64,000 bases of DNA, taken from positions 361,164,863-361,228,862 of the forward strand of contig NC_073693.1 of NCBI RefSeq assembly GCF_029784155.1, written 5' to 3'. Shown in pieces: positions 33,475-44,676 of this stretch. The DNA is from Uranotaenia lowii. Lineage: Eukaryota; Arthropoda; Insecta; Diptera; Culicidae. Made by a program: the position numbers and the translations under genes. The notes beneath the pieces were generated by a model. The model saw only the letters and a list, made by a program, of their open reading frames with translations, did not search any database and had not been told where the DNA came from. The first letter of the stretch is position 1; the number at the start of each line of letters is the position of its first letter.

Positions 33475-34952
33475 ACTTATCTATAATTTTCTAATGACTT
33501 TTAAGGTATGTATTAAGAATATTATGTGAAGTAATCATTGAAATTTTTTTTTATTGTTCAATGGTAACAGAATGAATCAGTTGCCTACTCACTCACCCTC
33601 TACAGGTAAGGGCAAAAAGCACACTCGAAAATTACAATTAAAGGCTTTTCCGACATCGTCGTCGTCGTCGGCTTGATTGATGCTGATTTTAATGCATCCG
33701 ATGCATGATTACGAGCAACATTATGGAATCGGAGCGATGCCATGTTTTATCGCCATGCCCCTGCCCTTGCTTGCTCTTTGCCATCAGCAGCACCCGAGTT
33801 TGTAACTGACAACTGGAAACGATGCAGAAAGCTTGATGAGCAGTTTCAATTATCGTTCATTTCCGGATGTAGGCCGAGTTGGCTAAAGTTGCACCACTGA
33901 CTGATGATAAGAACTACAGGTAATGTGAATCTTCTTCAACTATTTTGGCTTGTTCTCGTTCTAGTACTTACGTAATTACAGCGGGCAAAAGTGAAATCGA
34001 TCGAGTACGTACCTGAAATTGAACAAAAATAGGAAACCATTAGTGTATTTATTTACAAGTCAAGTCATTGAAATTACTTCTTAAAAAACTTTTAAAAATG
34101 TTTCGATTAGAGTTTTTTTTTCTATACATTTAGGTTCTTGAAAGTTCAATTTTTTGCCCCCTTTATAGAAACATTAAAATAGTGGATTCTGCAAAAAAAT
34201 GGGGTTTCAATTTGATACGCTTGATGTTAATTTTTTTTAAATCAGAAGGTATAACAAATTTTGTACTAAACTGCATTTCAAAAAATTTTAAAAATCAATA
34301 ATTTATTTTTCGTCTTCTACTTTCTTTCTAAATGTGAAACTTTTGCGATGCAACTCATGTTCTAACCGTTCAATTTGAATCGTAAATCAGGTAAGCTCTC
34401 GGTAATTGAGTCACAATCCTAAACAATCTTTCGATGGGCTTTTCATTGCTCTATTGTCGTTCGGTTTCAGACAGACTACCGAACTAAATTGATCAAAATC
34501 TTGGAGCAATCCTTTTTTTCCTAAGGATTATTCTTCCGAGAGCCATCGTCGGAACATTGTTGTGTGTCTGGACTCATTTCTCAATATTTACCAATCGAGA
34601 ACGAAAAAAAAGCGATACTTGGTTCATCTCGTGCCAGTTTTATGTGTATGATAACTTGGTAACTTTTCCCGCCTTTTTTTTCCATATCACTCGTCTCTAT
34701 TCGTTTGGGGGTATCAAATATTGTCATTTTCACGATTGGTTTGGTGTTCCAGCAATTCGATTGGATTTCCACCCATCCATGAGCTAACAACGGCGTGCTT
34801 CATATCGATCGATATTGTTGCGAATGTACCAACCTTGTACTACACACAAGGGTAAATCGAATGTTTGCGAACGGCAAAAAAAAAACAGTGAAACTAATAC
34901 CAATTTGGGAACGGTTCAAACTTAAAACATTTCTTAATAATAAATAATAATA

Positions 34953-34954
<2 letters not shown>
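33475..34954. other. non-coding stretch; GC-richer block at 33,600-33,920
   Basis: No gene. The block 33,600-33,920 stands out: GC-richer, non-repetitive, with a (CGT)n run at ~33657-33670 and a short palindrome gcatccgatgc. It may be conserved regulatory DNA, but nothing in the sequence proves it. Confidence 0.3.

Positions 34955-35005
<51 letters not shown>
34955..35005. repeat. 51-base A homopolymer preceded by (TAA)n
   Basis: A TAATAATAA-type run leads into 51 consecutive A. It may be the tail of a retroposon or the A-rich target into which the LINE downstream inserted. Confidence 0.8.
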
Positions 35006-35007
<2 letters not shown>

Positions 35008-35342
35008 AAAGAAGAAGAGCTGATGTGATGTACTGTTTTTTTTTAATGCCGAGTTTTTGTTATTTTTCCTAGTGCAAAACAGTTTTAATGTGGATCTTTT
35101 TGTGTCCTTCATTGTGATAATTGTGAACATTGTTATTCGGAGTCAATGAAAAGTGGTTCCTGCGGACAACGGCCCCCCAATTGCTCGGAAAAAGTTGAGC
35201 TGGATCGCTGGATAATCAGGACTCCATTACCGCGGCTAAGTATTTTTTCATTTCGTTTTTGTTTGTGGTTACGATCACTTTCGATCGTTGCTATTGTATT
35301 GGGAATACGCGGCGTTAGCCGCTCCCGTATGTGTGCGAGTGT

Positions 35343-36722
35343 ATGCGTTTAGTGAGTGCCTGGATGGATGAACGCGAGAGAATGAGTGGTAAGCTGTGTG
35401 CTTGTTGCTCGGGGAGAATATTGGCAACAGCTGATGAAGTTCTCTGTTATGGTTTTTGCAAGAGGTCTTTCCACGTCAGCTGTTTGCCAGAAGCGGTGTG
35501 TTCAAACTACGAATTTGTTGAGAAAAATAAGAATGTTGTTTTCGTTTGTAATGATTGTTTGGGAAATTCAAGTTTCGACAAAAATTTTAATAATTTAATT
35601 GAAATGATCAAAGTAGTTGACGCTAAAATTGAATTGTTGGATAAAAAAATGGTTTGTCAAACAGATTTTAAAAATCAAGTTCAAGACATTGTTCGTAGGG
35701 AATTGGGATCAGACTCTAAGTTTGAAAATAATCCTAGTAAAGAAGTTGTTCGATATCATTTGCGTTCAAATTCGAAAAAACGTAAACTGAATGATAATGA
35801 CAAAATCTCAACGATATCCTATTCGAACGTAGTGAAATCAACTGGCGTTCAGAATTCAATAGATACTAGAGTAACTAATAAAAATCAAGTAGATAAGACT
35901 GAATTAGTCAGGAATGAACCTGATACAAAAGAAAATAAGAGCACAAAAAATTCGCTTATAAAGTTAGAAGAAACAGTTCGTTTAAAACCCTCTACTGAAC
36001 AAAAAATTGAAGTTACTCGTAAAGAATTAAAGTCATCATTAGACCCAGTATCGTTGGGCGTGAAAGCAGTTCGTTACATTGAGTCCACAGGAGAAGTTTT
36101 TGTAAGATGCTGGACAAAAGAAATGGCAAATAAGTTCGTGGCTCATGCCCAGAAGGTTTTCGGGAAAAAGTACATAGTTGAGGTTAAAAAACCAGCCAAA
36201 CCTAAGCTCAAGATAGTAGGATTTGAACAAGACGAAAAATTTGATGAACAGGAATTTGTAAAATTATTGCAGAAACAGAATAATTTGTCTGAGTCAGAAA
36301 TTACTGTGGTTAAAATGGAAAACAATAAAAAGTGGAAATATAATCCAATGGTAGCTACAATTGAAGTTGATGCAGACACTTTTTCGACATTGATTAAACG
36401 GGGTAAAGTTAATGTTGGATGGGAAAGATGCAAAATTTTCGAAGCAGTAAGCGTATTAAGGTGTTACAATTGCTGGAAATTCGGACATAAGGCTGAGCAT
36501 TGTAAAGAATCAATCTGTTGTGCTAAATGTGGTGAAGGTCACGAAAGCAAGGAGTGCAACTCCCAATATGAAAAGTGTGTCAACTGTGTCAAATTCAATA
36601 GTACAATAAAAACTGATTTGGAGAATCATTTAGATACTTGTCACCCAGCTTGGAGCTATGATTGTGAAATTTACAAACGAAAAGTTTCCAAAGCTAAAAC
36701 ATTCATAGACTATGGTAAATAG
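35343..36722 (+). CDS. LINE ORF1 protein: PHD-like finger and zinc knuckles, 459 aa
   Basis: RNA-binding/chaperone protein of the LINE. From the ATG at 35343 it has a C4HC3 PHD-like finger at residues 19-72 (CACC, CYGFC, HVSC, CNDC), an amphipathic helix (IEMIKVVDAKIELLDKKM), a Lys/Asn-rich linker, a probable RNA-binding fold (~230-370) and C-terminal zinc knuckles CYNCWKFGHKAEHC (C374) and CAKCGEGHESKEC, followed by a third Cys/His cluster. Other in-frame ATGs at 35364 and 35382 are possible starts; the frame is open 12 bases further up to a GTG. It ends in TAG at 36720-36722. PHD fingers in ORF1 are known in some CR1-group elements. Confidence 0.85.
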   Translation: MRLVSAWMDERERMSGKLCACCSGRILATADEVLCYGFCKRSFHVSCLPEAVCSNYEFVEKNKNVVFVCNDCLGNSSFDKNFNNLIEMIKVVDAKIELLDKKMVCQTDFKNQVQDIVRRELGSDSKFENNPSKEVVRYHLRSNSKKRKLNDNDKISTISYSNVVKSTGVQNSIDTRVTNKNQVDKTELVRNEPDTKENKSTKNSLIKLEETVRLKPSTEQKIEVTRKELKSSLDPVSLGVKAVRYIESTGEVFVRCWTKEMANKFVAHAQKVFGKKYIVEVKKPAKPKLKIVGFEQDEKFDEQEFVKLLQKQNNLSESEITVVKMENNKKWKYNPMVATIEVDADTFSTLIKRGKVNVGWERCKIFEAVSVLRCYNCWKFGHKAEHCKESICCAKCGEGHESKECNSQYEKCVNCVKFNSTIKTDLENHLDTCHPAWSYDCEIYKRKVSKAKTFIDYGK

Positions 36723-39539
36723 CAATCCAAATCTGACATTTTATATCTTAATGTGTGCGGTTTAATCAATAATTTTGATGAAATTTGCATAGTGATTAAG
36801 GAATTAAAGCCGACGGTTGTAGTTTTAGTCGAAACTCATTTGACTGAAGACTTAAATTTGAATTCTTTGAACATAATAGGCTACACCACAATACATTGCT
36901 TTTCTCATTCAAGGCATACTGGAGGTATTTCAATATTCGTTCTAAACATCTACAAAATAGACATCTTGCTTAATGCCAACATAGAAATGAATTGGATTTT
37001 AGCAGCAAAACTGAACAATGGAAAAAGACAAACAGTCATTGGAGGAATTTATCATTCGCCGAGCGCAAGCAATCTTCGTTTCTTGGACATCCTTGAAAAT
37101 CATTGGCTTAATGAAATTGTTGTAGATGAAATCGATAATATCTTTTGTGGTGATTTCAATATAAATTTTAATAAAGAAACAGAGTGCCGAGATTTGAAAC
37201 GTGTTATGGAAGCATACGGTTTCCGGCAAATTGTCACTGCAGACACTCGAATAACGGTATCCAGCAGTACGAGAATAGATTTGGTTTTCACAAATGTGGA
37301 CAAGGCTGAAGCGACTATTATTTCGGATTATCGTGTATCTGACCATGAGTCAATAAATATTTATGCTGGGCTAGGACTTGACGATGTCGTACCTGAGATC
37401 CATAAAATAGTAAATGATTGGAGTCATTATGAAAGCAGCGAATTACGTCAGCTTCTTGAGGCAGGTTTGCCCACTTTGAGATGCGCAGACTTCAATGAGT
37501 TGGTAAGACGTATTGATCTGCTCTTGAAAAATAGTGTTAATGCACTGGTAAAACAAAAAAAAATTCGTCAAAAACTGGTACTAAATGGTACTGGTTCGGG
37601 TACTAACTGGTACTCTAGAGGTCTTAGTGAGATAAAAAGGCGTAGAGATAATCTTTATAAAAAGTTTTTAAGAACTAAATGCGAACGAACTTGGCGTAAT
37701 TACAAAACTGTAAGGAATGAATACTCGCGTAAAATCAAAGAAGCAAAAAACCAATCTATTCAAGACGAGCTAGAGAGGAACAAAACCAATGGAAAGTTAA
37801 TGTGGAAGTCGATAAAGCGTTTAATGAATCCAAGTGGTGCCAAACCTGAATCGATCTCGTTTAGTGGAACTGAAATCACAGATGAATCTGAAATTGCAAA
37901 GAAGTTTAATGACTTCTTTATCGATAGTGTCATGGAAATTCATGATAGCATTCCGACAAGCTCTATTGTCTGCTTGAATCAGATCACGCACAATGGCGGA
38001 GACTTTCGCACATTTGATACAATAAACACCCAAGAGTTCAATGAAATAGTGAACAATATGAAACCCACGGCGGGTATTGAAAATGTCTCTCTAAGGGTTT
38101 TTAAAGATTCTTTATCTGTTCTAGCGAGTCCGTTTCGAGATGTCATTAACAACAGTCTTCTAACAGGGATTGTACCTGATACTTGGAAGTGTTCAACTGT
38201 AGTTCCTATTGAAAAACAGAGAAATGCACGAGAGGCAACATTATATCGTCCGATAAACATGTTGGAAATCCAAGAAAAAGTGCTAGAATTAGCAGTAAAA
38301 AAGCAATTTTTACACTTTATTGAGTCTAAGAAAATACTTATTGCTGAGCAGTCTGGATTCAGAAAACATCATTCGACAGAATCTGCTGTGAATTTGCTAC
38401 TTAGGAACTGGAAGATCAACATTGAAAATGGTAGCTACACAGTTGCTGTGTTTCTGGATTTCAAAAGAGCATTCGAAACAATCGATCGGTCGCTTCTGAT
38501 AAATGTGTTACAAAGAGTTGGTATCAATGGAACTGTGCTTAACTGGTTTAAGAGTTATCTAGATAACAGAATGCAAAGAACAAAGTTTGGTTCATCTTAT
38601 TCGCAATTCAGAGAAAATAACTTAGGTGTCCCCCAAGGAAGTGTGTTGGGTCCCTTGTTATTCATTCTGTACATCAATGACATGATACATTATTTACAAT
38701 ACGGTCGTCTAAAACTATTTGCGGATGATTCAGTCTCCTACTGGAGCGGTAATGATTTAGAACTTGTTATACAAAAAGCAAATGCTGATTTGAAAAATAT
38801 TGCAGATTTCCTGAAACAGAGAAAATTGTGTCTGAATCTCAATAAAACCCACTGGATGATTATTGGTAATCGCAAAATCGGAGATTGTTCAAACTTGTTG
38901 ATTGATGGGTTTGCAATCGAAAGAGTACATCAAGTCAAATACTTAGGAGTACAGATAGATGAAAAGTTAAATTTTATAGCTCACATTGACTACACTATTA
39001 AGAAGATTGCCATGAAATATGGAATACTTTGTCGGATAAGCAGATATATGACTTTCTGGTCGAAAATTATTTATGTAAAATCTGTAATTATGCCACATTT
39101 TGATTATTGCGCTACAATATTGCTTCATGCATCAGATACGCAGACAATGCGGCTGCAAAGAATACAAAACAAGATAATGCGAGTGGTGATACGATGCAAC
39201 CGATACACTCCTAGTGCTCTTATGCTTGATATGTTACAATGGTTGTCAGTTAAACAGAGGATTGCTTACAACAGCTTGATTTTCATCTTCAAAATGAAGA
39301 AAGGAATGTTACCATCTTATTTATTGGAAGGTCTGCAGTACGGAATGGACATACACGGGTACAATACAAGGAGAGCTCAAGACTTCAGATTACCATACAC
39401 GAGAAGAGAGATGAGCAAACGTTCTGTGTTCTACAACGGACTGAAAATGTATAACAGCCTACCACAGAACATCAAAGAAAGTTCAAACTTGAATATTTTT
39501 AAGAGGTTGACATTAAATCACATAAAACAGACCATATAA
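36723..39539 (+). CDS. LINE ORF2: AP endonuclease and reverse transcriptase
   Basis: Makes and inserts the cDNA copy. Numbering from a GTG at 36753 (928 residues), the APE endonuclease shows E27 in VETHL, GDFN (D134, N136), RIDLVF and SDH (D197, H198). The reverse transcriptase has LDFKRAFE (D569), GVPQGSVLGPLLFILYINDM and FADD (residues 656-659) in place of the usual YADD, then a typical C-terminal region to TAA at 39537-39539. The conserved endonuclease start LYLNVCGL begins upstream of that GTG, so the real product must include codons after the ORF1 TAG. There is no in-frame ATG before 36987. See findings for initiation or readthrough. Confidence 0.88.
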   Translation, partial: QSKSDILYLNVCGLINNFDEICIVIKELKPTVVVLVETHLTEDLNLNSLNIIGYTTIHCFSHSRHTGGISIFVLNIYKIDILLNANIEMNWILAAKLNNGKRQTVIGGIYHSPSASNLRFLDILENHWLNEIVVDEIDNIFCGDFNINFNKETECRDLKRVMEAYGFRQIVTADTRITVSSSTRIDLVFTNVDKAEATIISDYRVSDHESINIYAGLGLDDVVPEIHKIVNDWSHYESSELRQLLEAGLPTLRCADFNELVRRIDLLLKNSVNALVKQKKIRQKLVLNGTGSGTNWYSRGLSEIKRRRDNLYKKFLRTKCERTWRNYKTVRNEYSRKIKEAKNQSIQDELERNKTNGKLMWKSIKRLMNPSGAKPESISFSGTEITDESEIAKKFNDFFIDSVMEIHDSIPTSSIVCLNQITHNGGDFRTFDTINTQEFNEIVNNMKPTAGIENVSLRVFKDSLSVLASPFRDVINNSLLTGIVPDTWKCSTVVPIEKQRNAREATLYRPINMLEIQEKVLELAVKKQFLHFIESKKILIAEQSGFRKHHSTESAVNLLLRNWKINIENGSYTVAVFLDFKRAFETIDRSLLINVLQRVGINGTVLNWFKSYLDNRMQRTKFGSSYSQFRENNLGVPQGSVLGPLLFILYINDMIHYLQYGRLKLFADDSVSYWSGNDLELVIQKANADLKNIADFLKQRKLCLNLNKTHWMIIGNRKIGDCSNLLIDGFAIERVHQVKYLGVQIDEKLNFIAHIDYTIKKIAMKYGILCRISRYMTFWSKIIYVKSVIMPHFDYCATILLHASDTQTMRLQRIQNKIMRVVIRCNRYTPSALMLDMLQWLSVKQRIAYNSLIFIFKMKKGMLPSYLLEGLQYGMDIHGYNTRRAQDFRLPYTRREMSKRSVFYNGLKMYNSLPQNIKESSNLNIFKRLTLNHIKQTI

Positions 39540-39739
39540 AAAAAGACTAATCCTAAAAAGGATCATATAGAAGTGATGAAGATCTGACGAAGTATCAGAT
39601 AGAAATTGTACGGTGATGGACATACGCGGGAGTAAGACGAATAAGTCGTACAAAATAGATAAAACAGGTAAACAATACATATTATCCAAAGGATAAACTG
39701 TCCCTCCCACTCCTAAAAATGCGTATGGGGTGGAGGAAG

Positions 39740-39763
39740 GTCCCCAATGGGCCTGTGGGACCA
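39740..39763 (+). promoter_or_regulatory. 3'-terminal hairpin of the LINE RNA
   Basis: ggtccc and gggacc form a 6-bp stem around a 12-nt loop, just before the terminal atcac and A-run. CR1/L2-type reverse transcriptases recognise 3'-end stem-loops, so this is a candidate RT entry site. Confidence 0.5.
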
Positions 39764-39778
39764 TCACAAAAAAAAAAT

Positions 39779-40737
39779 AATTCTTGTTAAAAATCAACCC
39801 CAGCTCTACCGTCATCCTCAGTTTGAAATTTTGAGACCAATACAAGAAAAATATTTGAAGAAAAATCAGTTTTGAAGCATTCTAACAAAGGGAACCTCGG
39901 ATTCGAGCGAGTAAGAGACACTGAACGTAACCTGCGTTGTTTTTTTACCTTTGGGGAAACATGTTTTAGCTTATTTCGATGTTTGGAGAGATGATTGGTG
40001 GAAGAGGATTTTTTTTTTCATCCAGGTTCAATTCAGTCAGTCGGAGACCAAGTGGAATACATTCACAGTCGATTACAACTTACGCTCATCCTGCCTTACC
40101 ACGATCCCGTGAAGTGGATTACGGTGTAATAGCTGCAATGGATTTTATGCTCTGCCCTTCAAATCACAACCTTTTGATGTTTAAAGGGTTTGCAAAAAAA
40201 AAACCAACCATAAATCAAAAATAAATACCGATAAGAACCACCTGTTTATTTGATAAAATGTATACAAATTTACGGATTATTTTCGCTGTATTGCTGAAAA
40301 ATTTAGCTCTTTTGGCTCACCAGTTTTAGATGATGTATTTTGTGGACCTTAACAAAACTCAATTGAACAAATAAAGAAAAGTACACTTTTTTTAATGGAT
40401 CGAAAGAGAACTTTTTACTTTCAATTTCAAATAACTAACCCCTTCCGTTTATCTAAGCTTCCATTATTTTTAACGTAAATCAGTCCGACTTTTTTTTTGT
40501 TTCGCTGGATTGTTTATGTTTTTTTCAATCCCCAGCAATCCCTTTTTCATCACCAGCTCTTGTACTCGAAAATATGATCATGGAATGTAGTGCCTAACTT
40601 CAGGGGCAAAAAAAGTCGCAGTAATTTGAATTTTTTTTGCAAGATTTCGAGCGAAAGCTTAAAGACAATTTTTTCCTGGGAACTTCTTGAAAGTTCAATT
40701 TAATCCGTTTTAGATGTATTTCTACTATCGTAGAGGA
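39779..40737. other. no gene seen
   Basis: Mixed-composition sequence between the LINE and the first nonamer array. The 81-codon frame at 39979-40224 has no motif. Confidence 0.35.
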
Positions 40738-42754
40738 TTTTTGTCATTTTTGTCATTTTTGACATTTTTGTCATTTTTGTCATTTTTGTCATTTTTGTCA
40801 TTTTTGTCATTTTTGTCATTTTTGTCATTTTTGTCATTTTTGTCATTTTTGTCATTTTTGTCATTTTTGTCATTTTTGTCATTTTTGTCATTTTTGTCAT
40901 TTTTGTCATTTTTGTCATTTTTGTCATTTTTGTCATTTTTGTCATTTTTGTCATTTTTGCCATTTTTGTCATTTTTGTCATTTTTGTCATTTTTGTCATT
41001 TTTGTCATTTTTGTCATTTTTGTCATTTTTGTCATTTTTGTCATTTTTGTCATTTTTGTCATTTTTGTCATTTTTGTCATTTTTGTCATTTTTGTCATTT
41101 TTGTCATTTTTGTCATTTTTGTCATTTTTGTCATTTTTGTCATTTTTGTCATTTTTGTCATTTTTGGCATTTTTGTCATTTTTGTCATTTTTGTCATTTT
41201 TGTCATTTTTGTCATTTTTGTCATTTTTGTCATTTTTGTCATTTTTGTCATTTTTGTCATTTTTGTCATTTTTGTCATTTTTGTCATTTTTGTCATTTTT
41301 GTCATTTTTGTCATTTTTGTCATTTTTGTCATTTTTGTCATTTTTGTCATTTTTGTCATTTTTGTCATTTTTGTCATTTTTGTCATTTTTGTCATTTTTG
41401 TCATTTTTGTCATTTTTGTCATTTTTGTCATTTTTGTCATTTTTGTCATTTTTGTCATTTTTGTCATTTTTGTCATTTTTGTCATTTTTGTCATTTTTGT
41501 CATTTTTGTCATTTTTGTCATTTTTTTCATTTTTGTCATTTTTGTCATTTTTGTCATTTTTGTCATTTTTGTCATTTTTGTCATTTTTGTCATTTTTGTC
41601 ATTTTTGTCATTTTTGTCATTTTTGTCATTTTTGTCATTTTTGTCATTTTTGTCATTTTTGTCATTTTTGTCATTTTTGTCATTTTTGTCATTTTTGTCA
41701 TTTTTGTCATTTTTGTCATTTTTGTCATTTTTGTCATTTTTGTCATTTTTGTCATTTTTGTCATTTTTGTCATTTTTGTCGTTTTTGTCATTTTTGTCAT
41801 TATTGTCATTTTTGTCATTTTTGTCATTTTTGTCATTTTGGTCATTTTTGTCATTTTTGTCATTTTTGTCATTTTTGTCATTTTTGTCATTTTTGTCATT
41901 TTTGTCATTTTTGTCATTTTTGTCATTTTTGTCATTTTTGTCATTTTTGTCATTTTTGTCATTTTTGTCATTTTTGTCATTTTTGTCATTTTTGTCATTT
42001 TTGTCATTTTTGTCATTTTTGTCATTTTTGTCATTTTTGTCATTTTTGTCATTTTTGTCATTTTTGTCATTTTTGTCATTTTTGTCATTTTTGTCATTTT
42101 TGTCATTTTTGTCATTTTTGTCATTTTTGTCATTTTTGTCATTTTTGTCAGTTTAGTCATTTTTGTCATTTTTGTCATTTTTGTCATTTTTGTCATTTTT
42201 GTCATTTTTGTCATTTTTGTCATTTTTGTCATTTTTGTCATTTTTGTCATTTTTGTCATTTTTGTCATTTTTGTCATTTTTGTCATTTTTGTCATTTTTG
42301 TCATTTTTGTCATTTTTGTCATTTTTGTCATTTTTGTCATTTTTGTCATTTTTGTCATTTTTGTCATTTTTGTCATTTTTGTCATTTTTGTCATTTTTGT
42401 CATTTTTGTCATTTTTGTCATTTTTGTCATTTTTGTCATTTTTGTCATTTTTGTCATTTTTGTCATTTTTGTAATTTTTGTCATTTTTGTCATTTTTGTC
42501 ATTTTTGTCATTTTTGTCATTTTTGTCATTTTTGTCATTTTTGTCATTTTTGTCATTTTTGTCATTATTGTCATTTTTGTCATTTTTGTCATTTTTGTCT
42601 TTTTTGTCATTTTTGTCATTTTTGTCATTTTTGTCATTTTTGTCATTTTTGTCATTTTTGTCATTTTTGTCATTTTTGTCATTTTTGTCATTTTTGTCAC
42701 TTTTGTCATTTTTGTCATTTTTGTCAGTTTAGTCATTTTTGTCATTTTTGTCAT
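40738..42754. repeat. 9-bp minisatellite array, ~224 copies of tttttgtca
   Basis: A nearly perfect head-to-tail array of the nonamer TTTTTGTCA with scattered single-base variants (for example tttttggca, tttttttca, attattgtca). Because 9 is a multiple of 3, several frames stay open for hundreds of codons (a 685-codon Met-Thr-Lys frame on the minus strand); these are artefacts of the repeat, not genes. Confidence 0.95.
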
Positions 42755-43926
42755 CAAATCACGGAAGTCAGAAGTCAGATTTTTTTTCCATTGAGAGTGA
42801 GAGACAACATTGTTCTTATTATATGAAATGTTATCCCAGATTACGGTAGTAATCTATTGTCTCAAGCTGTGAACGAGGGTCTCTCGTTGCTCGAAGAGGG
42901 TCGTTCATGTTAACATAAGTTAACATGTTAAACGAGCAGCCAGCCCGGAGCTTTTTCCAAGGGTCGTTGATAGGGTCACACCCGCAAGGATTAACTTGTC
43001 AAACCCATAATAATTTAACAATTTTGCGACCGTTTGCTGCTGCTGGACAAGGGTCCAAATGACCGACCGCCATAAAAATGATCACCGATAATTGAGTTTC
43101 AGCTCGCACGTATTGAATGATGATCAAACATCGAATGGTTCTAAAACATCCGAACCCCTGGATTCGTTCCTTTGCTGAGTCGTTAAAATTTGCTACACAC
43201 AGCTATCTGTTCGAGGTTTTAATGACGCCACATCATAATGCAACACATTCTCCAAGTCAAACATTCACATATGTGTGGCATTCCAAGCCGCCAAACATTC
43301 CGAAAATAAACACCTCTGCCATTTCCCATTAACATGCTGCCATCTAAATTAATGAATTTTCACCATATTTGTGTGTTTGGAAAGGGGGGATCCCTGTCTT
43401 CGATTCAGTCTAGACAGAACGAGCTGGCGTTTTGCTGACTCAATTGAAAATTTCTCTGAAAGATATATTTTTTTGCCCGATTCGTTTGCTATCAATTTTC
43501 AATGAAACCTAAAAATTGCTTTTTACCGTCGTTGAGGTATGCTGTTCCGGTATTGGATTTCGATTGGAGGCAACTTTCCAGCTCATCAAAAATTAATCGT
43601 ATCTTTTTTGGGTTGGAAAAACAGAGCCGTGGAAGCGCACCACACATATGGAACACACGGATTGCCCTGGGAGAGTGAGAAGAAGGAACGGGGAAGGACT
43701 GTCTCAAGGTCGTGATGACTTTGGAAAAGAAATTTTCCATCCCTTCGACTGCCGTTTGAATTAAATTTTCTGCTGATGTTGTGTAAAATTCATATTTGTG
43801 AGTGCTCGAAAAAAACGCCTGGATTGCTTCTACGAAAACGATGGGAGAACACTTTGGGAGATCAGGCAGAAAAAAAATCGGAAATGCCAAACTGACACCA
43901 ATCTATTTTTTTTTGGAACACTTTGA
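42755..43926. other. non-repetitive stretch, no supported gene
   Basis: Moderate GC. The minus-strand frame at 43492-43890 (132 codons) is the longest, but has no domain, signal peptide or clear splice borders. It may be intergenic or intronic DNA. Confidence 0.35.
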
Positions 43927-43930
43927 TTAA

Positions 43931-44672
43931 GGGGGGGGGGGGGGGGGGGTAGGGTCTAACGGGTATAAAAAAAACACCATTTTCACGATTTTTTTCTAAA
44001 GCTATCGTTCAAACAAATGTATTCAAATTTTTTGCATTATACAAAGCATTGTTAAAAAAACATTTAGTAATTTTTTCGTAGAAAAATATTGAAAAATGAG
44101 CCGGTGACGGAGCATTTTCGAGGATGCCTTTTAGAAAACAGGATTTGCGGTGGACACTGTATCTCAGCACAGAATCATCTGAAGCCAAAAAATCAGAGCA
44201 AAATATTTTTAATAGATGTTTATCTGGACCCCAACGTTTTTATTTAACTTATAAATATTTTTATGAAATTTTTGTGGCTGTTTGAAGTAAAAACTACGAT
44301 TTTTTACTTAAAAATCCGCCATTTTTCACCTCTAAAATCTCTCCAAAGTAAAAAAAATCAAAAAAGAAAAACGTTGGGGTCTGGTATTTTATATGTAGAA
44401 AATATGTTCCAAATTTGAAAAGAATCGGATAAGTAGTTTTCAAATGACGATGTCCACGGACTTTAAAAATGTGCTTTCGAGAAAAACGCGTTTGAAGTTT
44501 CTGCTCTTGCTTTCTTGCAGTATTAGATAGGAGGAGATAAAGGCCTATAACTTCTACAGTTTTGCTTCAATTGACTTCAAAATTTGACACAACATTCTTG
44601 AAATGTTTTACAATAAGAAAATAAAAAAATAAAAAAATCGATTTTTTGAAAGTGTTAGACCCTACCCCCCCC
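43931..44672. mobile_element. 742-bp piggyBac-like MITE with TTAA target
   Basis: TTAA at 43927-43930 and 44673-44676 bracket ends that read G-run, then TAGGGTCTAAC, on both strands. TTAA duplication is diagnostic of piggyBac-type transposition. The left G-run has grown to 19, the right has 8. The interior is non-coding. Confidence 0.75.
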
Positions 44673-44676
44673 TTAA

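Larger units (their letters stand above)
35110..39778 (+). mobile_element. full-length CR1/jockey-group LINE
   Basis: A two-ORF non-LTR retrotransposon. It has a 5' UTR from roughly 35,100 (exact start not fixed), ORF1 at 35343-36722, ORF2 at 36720-39539, a ~230-bp 3' UTR and an A-run at 39768-39778. Both frames are free of frameshifts and internal stops, so the copy may be recent and active. No target duplication was found with confidence. Clade inferred from the ORF1 PHD-like finger plus zinc knuckles and the FADD-type reverse transcriptase: CR1 group (CR1/L2/Daphne/Kiri-like) more than classic jockey. Confidence 0.85.

Noticed and set aside
40700..42794. Open frames of 318-685 codons coding (MTK)n, (SFL)n or (VIF)n
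   Set aside because: They are translations of a 9-bp satellite, open in several frames because the unit is a multiple of three; no start context, no non-repeat domain.
43492..43890. 132-codon minus-strand frame as a gene
   Set aside because: No domain, signal, splice context or homologue recognised; similar length frames on both strands are expected by chance in moderate-GC DNA.
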